DNA from: Rhodospirillum sp.
GTDB lineage: Bacteria > Pseudomonadota > Alphaproteobacteria > Rhodospirillales > Rhodospirillaceae
Direction: 5' to 3'
NCBI GenBank assembly: GCA_021741145.1
Contig: JAIOYK010000035.1
Span: 1-59,311 of the forward strand
DNA length: 59,311 bases
Below the pieces are notes generated by a model that made no database searches, was not told the origin of the DNA, and worked only from the letters and a program-made list of their open reading frames with translations. The position numbers were made by a program, and so were the translations under genes. This document shows, in pieces, positions 7,670 to 15,629 of the stretch (the first letter of the stretch is position 1; the number at the start of each line of letters is the position of its first letter).

Positions 7670-9106
7670 TCAAAAAAGCACTTGGATTTCCGAGCGAAGT
7701 CCGTATCCGGTGCCCCGGTCATCTTGGTTGTGGGCCACATAGCCATCGGCGCGGAACACAACCCGGTCGGTCAGCTTGCGGGAATAGCTTGTGCCAAACC
7801 CCACGCCGCTCCGGTCATTGCCCACGGTATCGGCCACGCCCCCCAGCTCGAAGGTGAGTTGCTGATCGACGCCGCTCAGGAACATCTGATAGCCGACCGC
7901 GCCGCCCACCACGTTTTGACCCCGGTTGTTCAAGGGCGCGCCGTAAGCACCCAAGTTGGCCGAGCTGAACAGGATTCCCGTTCGAACCAAGGGGCCGCCC
8001 GCGGTACCCGCCCGGGACGCCGAGGTAAAGGAGCCGACCCCCCAGAACCCATTGGCATAGAAGATGTTCTCGTCCCCGGGAAAGGAGGTGGAGGTCTCCA
8101 CGTAGCTCAACACGCCGTCGTCGGCCCCGGCGCTATCCCCATCCAGCGCGGTCGAGCCCATGATCCGCCCCGAGGCATTCCACAGGCCGAACCGGCGCGT
8201 CGCGGACAGACCCGCATGGATGCTGTCGCCAACCCGGCCCGCCTGACCGTCCACATAGGCGAAGTCCAGGTCATAGGTGGTCTTGGATGTGTCCCAACTG
8301 GTGAACAGCCCATAAAACAGAGCGTCTCCGTCAAACACGTTGTTGCCCCGGTGCACCTCGTTCCAGGCCATGACACCAGTCACCCGGCCGTGGATGTTGC
8401 CCGGCAATTGGATATTGTTTTTGGCGACCCCCACGGAATCCATGGTGTCGTTGACCAACATGCCGTCCTGGGCCTCGATCAGTTGTCGGCCCGCGGCCAC
8501 GTTCACGTCCAGAAAACCACCGCCCCATGGATCGAGGAAGGGGAAAACCTGATCTACCTGGAACTCGGCGAAGGCCGCCGTCAGATGGGCGCCATGCTCC
8601 GAATGAAAGCCCTCGTCGCCACCGGCCACGACGTAGCGGGTGAATTTTCCGCCGTCATTGAGCGGCGTGAAACCCACCAGGATCCGTTCCGTCCCCGAAA
8701 GCTGGAGATTGCCGAACAGATCCAGGCGATTGACGAGTTCCACATAGGGTTTCCCCCTTTCGTCATCCACACCCTGGATAGCCGCCCGATAGGACCCGAA
8801 GATTTGGATGGAAGGAGTCCAGACGGCGCCGGTGAAAATCTCCACCGGCTCGCTCAAGCGCCCCGTTCCCAGAAAAGGATTGCCAATCTCGACGATCGGT
8901 GCGGTCCGTTGCCCCACGACATCCTGGCCCGCCAAGGGAATATAGGTATCCGAGAGCGCCGCCTTAGACTTCTTTGGAAGGGCGTCCGCATCTTCCGCCG
9001 CCCAGGCCCCCACTGGCAGGGTCAGGGCCGTCGCCCCTAAAAGGGCGGCGAAGGTCCAACGACGTCCGCTCACCCGGATTTTGTTGTTCATCATGCCTTC
9101 GGCCAT
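7670..9106 (-). CDS. Outer-membrane beta-barrel (porin-like) protein
   Basis: This 478-residue protein has a signal peptide (RRWTFAALLGATAL ... cut near AWAAED). A long body of alternating polar/aromatic strands follows, ending in LF, the C-terminal aromatic signature recognised by the BAM machinery. I find no CxxCH motif and no N-terminal CxxC pair of the kind seen in MtrB. It starts 4 bp after the pentahaem cytochrome gene and is followed at once by the reductase gene, so it is co-transcribed with electron-transfer genes. It may form the outer-membrane sheath of a porin-cytochrome conduit, or may only be a porin or adhesin. The beta-barrel call is strong; the conduit role is inferred from context. 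Confidence 0.75.
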   Translation of the reverse strand: MAEGMMNNKIRVSGRRWTFAALLGATALTLPVGAWAAEDADALPKKSKAALSDTYIPLAGQDVVGQRTAPIVEIGNPFLGTGRLSEPVEIFTGAVWTPSIQIFGSYRAAIQGVDDERGKPYVELVNRLDLFGNLQLSGTERILVGFTPLNDGGKFTRYVVAGGDEGFHSEHGAHLTAAFAEFQVDQVFPFLDPWGGGFLDVNVAAGRQLIEAQDGMLVNDTMDSVGVAKNNIQLPGNIHGRVTGVMAWNEVHRGNNVFDGDALFYGLFTSWDTSKTTYDLDFAYVDGQAGRVGDSIHAGLSATRRFGLWNASGRIMGSTALDGDSAGADDGVLSYVETSTSFPGDENIFYANGFWGVGSFTSASRAGTAGGPLVRTGILFSSANLGAYGAPLNNRGQNVVGGAVGYQMFLSGVDQQLTFELGGVADTVGNDRSGVGFGTSYSRKLTDRVVFRADGYVAHNQDDRGTGYGLRSEIQVLF

Positions 9107-9110
9107 GGCC

Positions 9111-11162
9111 TTACTCCCCCCCCAAGGTGATCTCGGCGCTGACTTCGCGTACGGCGACGGCCCCCTTCACCATGGCATCGGCGACCTCCTTGGGTGTCAT
9201 ACGATAATCGAACCCGGAGTGCTGAATGGTGCCAATCAGATTGATCGGCACCGATTGCCCAATTAAGGCGATGTCCACGCGATAGGGTCCCTTGCCAGTC
9301 AGGGCTTCGCTCGCGACCGAATAAGCCGCTGTCCTATGGTCCAAAGGAGAAATTCCCTTGCGGTGCTTGCGCACGGCCTTGAAGGATCCGTAAAGCCCCG
9401 AAGGACGGGCTTCGGGTCGGATGAAGGGGGCGACGGTCAGGGCCACGGGCGCGGGAAGCACCTGCTCCCGCTCCGCACCATTCCTGAGACGGGCAATAAA
9501 CTTGGATTGCAGACTGAACACCTGATCATCCAAGGGGACCTCGCCTTCCTGCACATAAAGGGAATGGCTATCACGGATATCGCCGTTCGGATCCCGGTCA
9601 CCGGAGCGGAAGACCACCGTCCCATCCCCGTCGGTCACGGTCACCTGGAGGAAGAACAGCCGCTCGGCATCGAAGCCCACGGGGTTCACATGGCCGTCGC
9701 TGATGTTCTTGACGTCCACTTCGAAGTCCAGACCTCCGGTATCGGCCCGGATCACGCGGATATCGGACAGGTCAAAGCCATTGCGCAGGACCTCCATCCG
9801 TTTGGTCTTGGCCCATTCCAGCTTGGCGAGTTGGTCCTGGATGATGGCCCGAGCGTCATAGCGGTCGTCGATGGAGACCCAGGAGTCCGGGAACGCGTAC
9901 CCCTCGGGCAGGGTGTCCTCGAAGGCGTCGGTGCCCCATCCAGCCTGGTAATCGAACTCCAACCACTCCCCCATGGTCTTCAGCTTGGCCGCCTCCACGT
10001 TGTTGGGGAACAGTCCCGGGTGAATGATCGAATAATCCGGCCCGGCGAAGAAGTGATTGGTCAGGCGGCGGGGGTCGGTATCCACCCCACCCACGGTGGC
10101 CGCGGGACCGATGTCATAGCCCTCTGCCCGTCCCTGGGTCTTGCCCATATGGCAATCCTGGCAGGTTGTTCCCGCCCGCGCCGCCGGAGAGGCCTTGAAC
10201 AGGCTGAAAGCCTCTTCGATGCGCAGACCATTGGGGGCGCTGACATCGTGGCAGGTTCCACAGAACTCGGGCTGGGTCAGGGCGAAGAATTTCTCGACCT
10301 TGGCGTGGATGCCCCGGCCCGGCTCGTCGGGGTTGGCGGTGACCCGGAAGGTCTCCGGATTATCCAAGACATTTCGCAAACCGTCATTGCCCGTGGGGCC
10401 ATAAATTGGGCTAAAAATACCACCGGACTCCAGAACGATGCGCCCATTGATCCGACCAAAGGCCTTGCTCATCCGATGGCAGGACACACAGGTGATCCCC
10501 TCGCGCGACGCCGGATGACGGTCCAGGTTGGAGGCCGTCAGGGGTTCGTTCAACTCGGCCCCAACCGGAGCGTGACAGCGCAGACAGAAATCTCCGGCCG
10601 TGGTGGAGGTCAGGCCGTTGATGGCGTTCTGCATGGTCAGCATGACCGGGCTGAGCTGGGCATAGGCATGCTGAGACACGGACCATTCGTCATACTGCCG
10701 CGGATGGCAGGACGCGCAGGTGATGGCCGAGGGGTAATCGCTTTCCTCGAACAGGCGCGCATGGTCCTGGGCCGCATTGGAAAGGGGGGCTTCGTCCTCG
10801 CCCTTCCCCTCGTCGGCGAACAGGGATTCGGTGCTGGGCAGCAAGGCCGGACTGTCGGTCAGCAGGTCTTCGCCATCAAGCAGGGACCCTCCAAGGGGGT
10901 CCTCCTCCACCGCGGACGGTGTCACCGTAGCGGGTTCAGGCGCGGGATCCGCGGTGAGCAAATCCTCCCCACCCAACAGGTCACCGGCATCATCTTCCAG
11001 CAGATTGGCCAGTTGAAGGGGAGCCAGTTGAAGGGGAGCCAGTTGAAGGGGAGACGGAGTCCGTCCCTCGGACGCCTGTGTTCCGCTCGCCAAAACCGTC
11101 AAGCCAAGTCCCATCGCTATCACAAGGGCGATTGCCCGGGAAGGCCACGCCATCATCGTCAT
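9111..11162 (-). CDS. Exported pentahaem c-type cytochrome with C-terminal beta-rich domain
   Basis: This 683-residue protein is the first gene of the operon. After a signal peptide (about 1-30) come three copies of PLQLA (38-52) and acidic LLGGEDLL / LLDGEDLL segments (about 54-101). Five CxxCH motifs follow at C149, C193, C225, C301 and C334 in a c554-like arrangement. Residues about 345-683 lack haem motifs; they contain an NISDGHVNP segment and beta-rich sequence like the carbohydrate-binding-like C-terminal domains of large multihaem cytochromes. The start ATG at 11162 follows GGAGTGA. It may be the periplasmic or surface partner of the barrel encoded 4 bp downstream. Its final location cannot be read from sequence alone. 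Confidence 0.8.
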   Translation of the reverse strand: MTMMAWPSRAIALVIAMGLGLTVLASGTQASEGRTPSPLQLAPLQLAPLQLANLLEDDAGDLLGGEDLLTADPAPEPATVTPSAVEEDPLGGSLLDGEDLLTDSPALLPSTESLFADEGKGEDEAPLSNAAQDHARLFEESDYPSAITCASCHPRQYDEWSVSQHAYAQLSPVMLTMQNAINGLTSTTAGDFCLRCHAPVGAELNEPLTASNLDRHPASREGITCVSCHRMSKAFGRINGRIVLESGGIFSPIYGPTGNDGLRNVLDNPETFRVTANPDEPGRGIHAKVEKFFALTQPEFCGTCHDVSAPNGLRIEEAFSLFKASPAARAGTTCQDCHMGKTQGRAEGYDIGPAATVGGVDTDPRRLTNHFFAGPDYSIIHPGLFPNNVEAAKLKTMGEWLEFDYQAGWGTDAFEDTLPEGYAFPDSWVSIDDRYDARAIIQDQLAKLEWAKTKRMEVLRNGFDLSDIRVIRADTGGLDFEVDVKNISDGHVNPVGFDAERLFFLQVTVTDGDGTVVFRSGDRDPNGDIRDSHSLYVQEGEVPLDDQVFSLQSKFIARLRNGAEREQVLPAPVALTVAPFIRPEARPSGLYGSFKAVRKHRKGISPLDHRTAAYSVASEALTGKGPYRVDIALIGQSVPINLIGTIQHSGFDYRMTPKEVADAMVKGAVAVREVSAEITLGGE
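11011..11055 (-). repeat. Three tandem 15-bp units encoding PLQLA
   Basis: The plus-strand unit agttgaaggggagcc occurs at 11011-11025 and 11026-11040, and again with its last two bases changed at 11041-11055. In frame on the minus strand it encodes three PLQLA copies just after the signal peptide. Near-identity suggests recent slippage expansion. Confidence 0.9.
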
Positions 11163-11525
11163 CCGATCACTCCATCACTCCACCAATCCAACGCAGGTCG
11201 TTGACGATCCCGGTGCCTGTCTTGGCTCCGACCCCTAGATCACCACAATACCCAACGACATGCGCATTTGGAAACCCAAGCATGCGTGGAATGGGATCCG
11301 GAAACAACCTTTCTTAGTCCAGAAAAATTTTCGAAATCATAAGCATTTGGCTCTGTTTTCTAATCGGATTGATCCTTGAGAGAATGGCGGCAATGTTGGA
11401 GCTTTTGAACCATGGACCGCAAATCAATCCAATCGTGGTTGGCCGGGGTTGACTGAGCCAACTTGGAAAATTCGGACAGGGCGATTGGTGGGGTTCCCGC
11501 CTGACGGATCCCGGCGGGTGATTGT
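11163..11525. other. Leader and presumed promoter region of the cytochrome operon
   Basis: No convincing gene is present. The stretch is more AT-rich than its surroundings around 11315-11400 and includes a GAAAA-A-TTTTC palindrome at 11322-11332. The minus-strand promoter of the cytochrome operon should lie here. I found no FNR-type box and no clear sigma-70 pair. Confidence 0.5.
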
Positions 11526-11708
11526 TCAGACCATGGCCAGGGGAAACCGCTCCGCGTGTTCCAAGGCCTCGTCCAGGAGCAAGGGGAGCAGACCCGAGCA
11601 ACACTTTCCGCGGGCCGTGTCGCGGACCCTGATCAGGGCCTCCGCCGTTTCGCCTTCCAGCAGGGGCCGCGGCGCGCCTCGAAATCCCGGTCGGATCCAC
11701 ATGGACAC
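11526..11708 (-). CDS. Possible small protein or gene relic, unknown function
   Basis: A 60-codon frame begins with GTG at 11708 (or ATG at 11702) and has strongly GC-biased third positions, as in real genes here. The product contains RGKCCSGLLPLLLDEALEHAERF, with an adjacent Cys pair and an amphipathic helix. I recognise no family. The frame stays open upstream to about 11789, so this may be the tail of a decayed longer gene. No convincing ribosome site fits the GTG. Confidence 0.3.
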   Translation of the reverse strand: MSMWIRPGFRGAPRPLLEGETAEALIRVRDTARGKCCSGLLPLLLDEALEHAERFPLAMV

Positions 11709-11830
11709 CGTGACATGCCAGTCCCTTTCAGGAGCCTTTTGTCCGGGGACTCCATGGGGACTCCATTCTGAATGCCGACCGAATGAAGATTATCCCGGAT
11801 CGGTCACCGCGGCTTTTCCGGAGCCTCCGG

Positions 11831-11890
11831 CAACCCGAATTCCCCCTCCCGCTCCGAATTATTTCGGAGCGGCGTTTCCGGTCCGGGTTG
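11831..11890. terminator. Nested inverted repeat downstream of iacI
   Basis: GCTCCGAA (11851-11858) and TTCGGAGC (11863-11870) form a perfect 8-bp hairpin with a TTAT loop. Around it CAACCCG (11831-11837) pairs with CGGGTTG (11884-11890). It lies 73 bp beyond the iacI stop, where a terminator for the minus-strand operon is expected. There is no clean U-tract. Confidence 0.5.
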
Positions 11891-11942
11891 GCGGGGGAGG
11901 GGAGGGGGCTTGCCCGGGTTATTCGGATTAAATCCAAGCATG

Positions 11943-12509
11943 TCACTTCATAAGAATGGATTTGGACGGGTAGTCGGACGCCCACCTGGAGGGGAGCGGG
12001 GCGATAAAAACATTCTCCGTACGGGTGCGGGTGATCTTCCAAACCCCATCGGGTTCCAAGCGGAACGCATTGTTCAACCGCGAGGACCGCAACAGGGCCT
12101 TGCCATCCGAGAACAGCCAGGGCTGCATATGCACCCATTGACCCTTGGCCGTCTCGCCGTGGACGTGGATCTGTTCGGAGGTCAGGTAATGGCAATTCAG
12201 CAGCAAGGCGGGATCCCTCTTTTCACCCCAGAAGGCCTCGAAATGCGCGCGGATGGCCGCCGCGCCCACGGCCTTGCCGAATTGGCCTTCGTAGTATTCC
12301 CCAACGCCTTCCCAAACGGCGTCTTCCGTGTACAGCGCCATGATCCGGTCGATGCGCCCGGCATCGTCCTCGACGCCGTATTCCGGCAAGGGGGTGTCGC
12401 AGAGGAACATGTAGCGGGCCTGGAGTCGGCGGATATCCGCCTCGGCTTCCAGAACCTCGATGCGCCGGACAAGGGCGGCGATTTCCGCGTTTTTGGGGGT
12501 GTCGCTCAT
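11943..12509 (-). CDS. iacI: IacI-like SnoaL/NTF2-fold protein
   Basis: This 188-residue protein starts with a short coiled stretch (LVRRIEVLEAEADIRRLQARYMFLCD) typical of SnoaL_4-type proteins, followed by an NTF2-like alpha+beta barrel. In iac clusters of Pseudomonas, Acinetobacter and Paraburkholderia a protein of this fold, IacI, acts in indole-3-acetate degradation with a poorly defined role. It is the last gene of the operon dctP-dctQ-dctM-iacI read from 15414; its start ATG at 12509 follows AGAGGAG. The assignment rests on fold plus the surrounding iac genes. Alone it could be another SnoaL-like protein. Confidence 0.7.
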   Translation of the reverse strand: MSDTPKNAEIAALVRRIEVLEAEADIRRLQARYMFLCDTPLPEYGVEDDAGRIDRIMALYTEDAVWEGVGEYYEGQFGKAVGAAAIRAHFEAFWGEKRDPALLLNCHYLTSEQIHVHGETAKGQWVHMQPWLFSDGKALLRSSRLNNAFRLEPDGVWKITRTRTENVFIAPLPSRWASDYPSKSILMK

Positions 12510-12525
12510 GGGGTGAGGCTCCTCT

Positions 12526-12559
12526 GCAAGGGTTACATGGTCGCAAGGGTTACATGGTC
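12526..12559. repeat. Two tandem copies of a 17-bp unit at the dctM stop
   Basis: gcaagggttacatggtc is present at 12526-12542 and again at 12543-12559. The second copy contains the dctM stop codon (12550-12552). The duplication lengthens the gap to iacI without altering either frame. Confidence 0.85.
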
Positions 12560-13836
12560 GAAGGAATCAGAAGGGCGATTCCGGGGAGGGCAATGATCAG
12601 GCCAATGCGCACCAGGTCCATCGCGACGAAGGGAATGAGGCCCGAGAAAATGGTTCGGAGAGAGACATCCCCGGTGACGGCCCTGAGGACGAAGGCGTTC
12701 ATGCCAACGGGCGGGGTGATGTAGCTGATCTCGGTGGCGACGACGACGAAGATACCGAACCAGATCAGATCCAGGCCCGCGGCCTCCACCACCGGGTAAA
12801 AGATGGGGACGGTCAGCAGGATCATGGACAGGCTCTCCAGCACGGCCCCAAGGATGATATACAGGGCCAACATCAGCAGGATGATGGTCAGAGGACCGGT
12901 GCCGAAGGTTTCCAGCAAGGTTTGCAGATCCCGGGTCATGCCCGACAGGTTCACATAGTTGGTGAAGACCAGGGCGCCAAAGAGGATGAAGAACATCATC
13001 GCCGTGGTTTTGGCCGTGTCGAACAGGGTGCGGACCGTATCCTCCCAGGTCAGCTTCCGGTGCAGGACGGTCAGCAGGAAGGCGCCCGCGGCGCCCATGC
13101 CCGCGCTTTCCGTGGTGGTGAAGACACCCAGATAAATCCCCCCCATGACAAAGGCGAACAGCAGCAATGCTCCGGTCACGCCGCGCAGGGCCAGGAGGCG
13201 GTCGCGGAGGGGCAGGCGATCCTCCTTGGGGATGTCCTCGCCTCCCATGCGGACCGAGATCACCACCGCCAGGATGTATCCGAGGACCCCAAGCAAGCCG
13301 GGCAGGATGCCCGCCAGGAAAAGCTTGCCGATGTCCTGCTGGGTCATGATGCCGTAAAAGACGAGGAGGACCGACGGCGGGATGAGAATCCCCAGGGTGC
13401 CCCCCGCCGCGATGGAGGCCGTCGCCAACCCGTCCGGATAGCCGAAGCGCCGCATGGAGGGCAGGGCGATCTTGGACATGGTCGCCGCGGTGGCCAGGGA
13501 ACTGCCGCAGACCGAGGCGAACCCGCCGCAGGCCAGGACCGTGGCGATGGCCAGGCCGCCCCGCACATGGCGGAGCCAGGCGTGGGCGGCCTTGTAGAGG
13601 TCCTCGGCGATGCCGGACTGGACCACGAAATTGCCCATCATCAGGAACAGGGGCAGGACGGAGAGGGAATAATCCCGGCTGTTGTCGAAAAAGGTCTGGG
13701 CGAGCAGGGACAGGGCCGGTTCCGGCCCGATGAGGGTCATGACCCCCACCGTCCCCACCAGGGTCAGGGCGAAAGTGATGGGAAGCCCAAGGAGCATAAG
13801 GGCGATCAAAACGGCGATACCTAGGGGCCAGTCCAT
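12550..13836 (-). CDS. dctM: TRAP transporter large permease DctM (TRAP-1)
   Basis: This 428-residue integral membrane protein has about 12 helices and DctM family hallmarks: ITFALTLVG near the N terminus, GGTLGILIPPS mid-protein and EISYITPPVGMN toward the C terminus. It is the sodium-coupled channel subunit of a tripartite transporter. The ATG at 13836 is chosen because MDWPLGIAV begins the first helix and GGAGAGG lies 7 bp upstream; the frame is open to 13935 without signal. It follows dctQ and precedes iacI, which suggests uptake of an indole-3-acetate-related acid, but the substrate is not readable from sequence. Confidence 0.9.
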   Translation of the reverse strand: MDWPLGIAVLIALMLLGLPITFALTLVGTVGVMTLIGPEPALSLLAQTFFDNSRDYSLSVLPLFLMMGNFVVQSGIAEDLYKAAHAWLRHVRGGLAIATVLACGGFASVCGSSLATAATMSKIALPSMRRFGYPDGLATASIAAGGTLGILIPPSVLLVFYGIMTQQDIGKLFLAGILPGLLGVLGYILAVVISVRMGGEDIPKEDRLPLRDRLLALRGVTGALLLFAFVMGGIYLGVFTTTESAGMGAAGAFLLTVLHRKLTWEDTVRTLFDTAKTTAMMFFILFGALVFTNYVNLSGMTRDLQTLLETFGTGPLTIILLMLALYIILGAVLESLSMILLTVPIFYPVVEAAGLDLIWFGIFVVVATEISYITPPVGMNAFVLRAVTGDVSLRTIFSGLIPFVAMDLVRIGLIIALPGIALLIPSTM

Positions 13837-13862
13837 CGAAAACCTCTCCGGTTGGAGTACAT

Positions 13863-14381
13863 TTACGCCCCGCCGGACAAATGACGGCGGGGGAACAGGC
13901 TGGCCAGGACCACCAGGGCGGACAGGCCCGTGCAAAAGGCGGTTCCCAGGGCCAGGGGCCAGATGGGGATATGGAGGAACAGGGTGGCTTCTCCGTATCC
14001 AATCAGCTTCACGCCGTGGAGTCCCAGGCGCCAGGCGATGACACCCAGCACCAGGGCCGAGGTCAGGGTGACCAGCACCCGGCGGGCCGGTTGGAGGGCC
14101 CGGGGCAGGCGGTCCACGACCAGATCCGCCGTGACATGGCCGTCGTCCAGGCAGACGGCGGGCAGGCCGATGAAAATGACCGCGGCGAGGAGGAGTTCCG
14201 TCAGTTCTCCGGCACCGGAAAGCGGGGCGGAGAACAGGTAGCGGCCCACCACGTCGGCCAGAGTCAGGCCCATCATGGCCAGCAGCAGCAGGGCGCAGAT
14301 TCCACCCAGGACAGGACGGAAAAGGGGCGGCGCCCGGGAGGGCGCCGGCTGGTTCTGGGGGGCTTGGGGATGCCCGGACAT
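13863..14381 (-). CDS. dctQ: TRAP transporter small permease DctQ (TRAP-1)
   Basis: This 172-residue protein has four predicted helices, with the family segment DVVGRYLFSAPLSGAGELTELL around the first and second. It is the small membrane subunit that pairs with DctM. Its ATG at 14381 comes 4 bp after the stop of the dctP gene, and dctM begins 26 bp after its own stop, so the three genes form one unit. The frame is open to 14447, but that extension overlaps dctP. Confidence 0.85.
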   Translation of the reverse strand: MSGHPQAPQNQPAPSRAPPLFRPVLGGICALLLLAMMGLTLADVVGRYLFSAPLSGAGELTELLLAAVIFIGLPAVCLDDGHVTADLVVDRLPRALQPARRVLVTLTSALVLGVIAWRLGLHGVKLIGYGEATLFLHIPIWPLALGTAFCTGLSALVVLASLFPRRHLSGGA

Positions 14382-14385
14382 CGGG

Positions 14386-15414
14386 TTATTGCCCCGCTTC
14401 CACGGCCTTGACCTCGGCCCGGAGATCCGCCAGGGCGGCCGCGCCATCGATACCGGTGGCCGAGACGTTCGCCAGGTGCTTGGCCACCACGGGCTCCAGC
14501 AGCGTGGTCAGGGAGCCGACCTCGGCCTCGGTGGCGGCGCGGACGGCGATCTTACCCTCCATGGCGGCGCGACCCTTGGCGTCCACGGCGTCCCAGACCT
14601 TGCCCGCGCGTCGGGCCAGGGCCTCGCCGGAAATGGCGTCGATGGCCGCCTTGTCCGCGTCGGACAGGGCCTCCCACTTGGCCTTGTTCATGACCACGAA
14701 GAAGGAGGTGTTGTAGAGCCCGCCCGGTACGGTCACCCCCTGGTCAAGCAGGTCGATCAGCTTGAAATACGCGACGGATTCCAGCGGGAACAGGATGCCG
14801 TCGACGATGCCACCCTTGAGCAGTTCGTAAGCCTTGGAGGAGGGGCTTTGCACGGGCACGGCGCCAAGGGCGGTGGTCACGTCGGGGGCCACGGACCCGC
14901 CGATCCGCAGCTTGGCGCCGGAGAGGTTCGCCAGGTCGGACAGGTCCCGGCCCTTGGTGAACAATTGGCCCGGGCCATGGACGAAGACCCCCAAGACCTT
15001 GACTTCGTCATATTCACCGGCCTGGCGCAGGGTCTTGTCGAACACCCGCCAATAGGCCACGGACACGGACTCGGAGCTGTTTCCCAGGAACGGCACCTCG
15101 GCCAGACTGGGAGTCTTGAACCGGCCCGGGGTGTAGCCCTGGCAGCCATAGGTGATATCGGCGATGCCATTGACGGCCAGATCGAAGTGAATCGGCGGCG
15201 GACCCAGGGGACTGGGCAGCACGTTGACGGAGACCCGGCCCTCGGTGACCTTCGAGATGTCCTCCGCGTAGGGAACCAGGACGTCCTTCATGAGAGGGTG
15301 GCTTGGGGGCAGCCAATTGGCCATGGTGACGGTCTCGGCCTGGGCCGGACCACCCAGGAAGAGAGAGGACGCCAGAGCCAGGCTGGCCAAGGTGGCGTGA
15401 GTCGAGATCTTCAT
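14386..15414 (-). CDS. dctP: TRAP transporter substrate-binding protein DctP (TRAP-1)
   Basis: This 342-residue periplasmic protein has a signal peptide (ATLASLALASSLFLGGPAQA) and the DctP fold, with the usual LRIGGSVAPDV and GGIVDGILFPLE-type segments. It binds the ligand delivered to DctQM. It is the first gene of the operon ending in iacI and is divergent from the MarR gene at 15630. DctP proteins usually bind carboxylates through a conserved Arg; with the iac context an aromatic acid such as indole-3-acetate is plausible but unproven. The two TRAP systems in this locus are divergent and not a recent duplication. Confidence 0.88.
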   Translation of the reverse strand: MKISTHATLASLALASSLFLGGPAQAETVTMANWLPPSHPLMKDVLVPYAEDISKVTEGRVSVNVLPSPLGPPPIHFDLAVNGIADITYGCQGYTPGRFKTPSLAEVPFLGNSSESVSVAYWRVFDKTLRQAGEYDEVKVLGVFVHGPGQLFTKGRDLSDLANLSGAKLRIGGSVAPDVTTALGAVPVQSPSSKAYELLKGGIVDGILFPLESVAYFKLIDLLDQGVTVPGGLYNTSFFVVMNKAKWEALSDADKAAIDAISGEALARRAGKVWDAVDAKGRAAMEGKIAVRAATEAEVGSLTTLLEPVVAKHLANVSATGIDGAAALADLRAEVKAVEAGQ

Positions 15415-15567
15415 GCTGCACTCCCATGCGTGAAGGGGATTGAACCAGGGGATTGACCAGGGTGAAACGCCCCGGGCGCGGTGGGCCGTTGGGCATGTGG
15501 TTCGCGGGGCGGCTTCGCGGGGGCGACGAAAACTCGTTGATTTTTCCAGGAAAAGAGACGACTACCG

Positions 15568-15605
15568 GAAAACGCGCCCGCGCCGGTCGTGGTGACCGGG
15601 TTTTC
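15568..15605. promoter_or_regulatory. Nested inverted repeats upstream of the MarR gene
   Basis: CCGGTC (15583-15588) and GACCGG (15594-15599) flank a 5-bp centre; outside them GAAAAC (15568-15573) mirrors GTTTTC (15600-15605). The element is 24-62 bp before the MarR start and inside the divergent dctP/marR promoter region. It is a reasonable operator candidate, not a demonstrated one. Confidence 0.35.
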
Positions 15606-15629
15606 GCGCGGCGTGCTTTCGGAACAGGC

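Noticed and set aside
11011-11055. Short tandem repeat considered as a CRISPR
   Set aside because: No spacers, units only 15 bp and in a coding frame.
11449-11931. 160-codon plus-strand frame in the gap between operons
   Set aside because: Ser/Arg/Pro-rich, no motif, no ribosome site, and overlaps the hairpin region.
12533-14002. 489-codon frame overlapping dctM
   Set aside because: Gly/Arg/His-rich and out of frame with the DctM membrane motifs.
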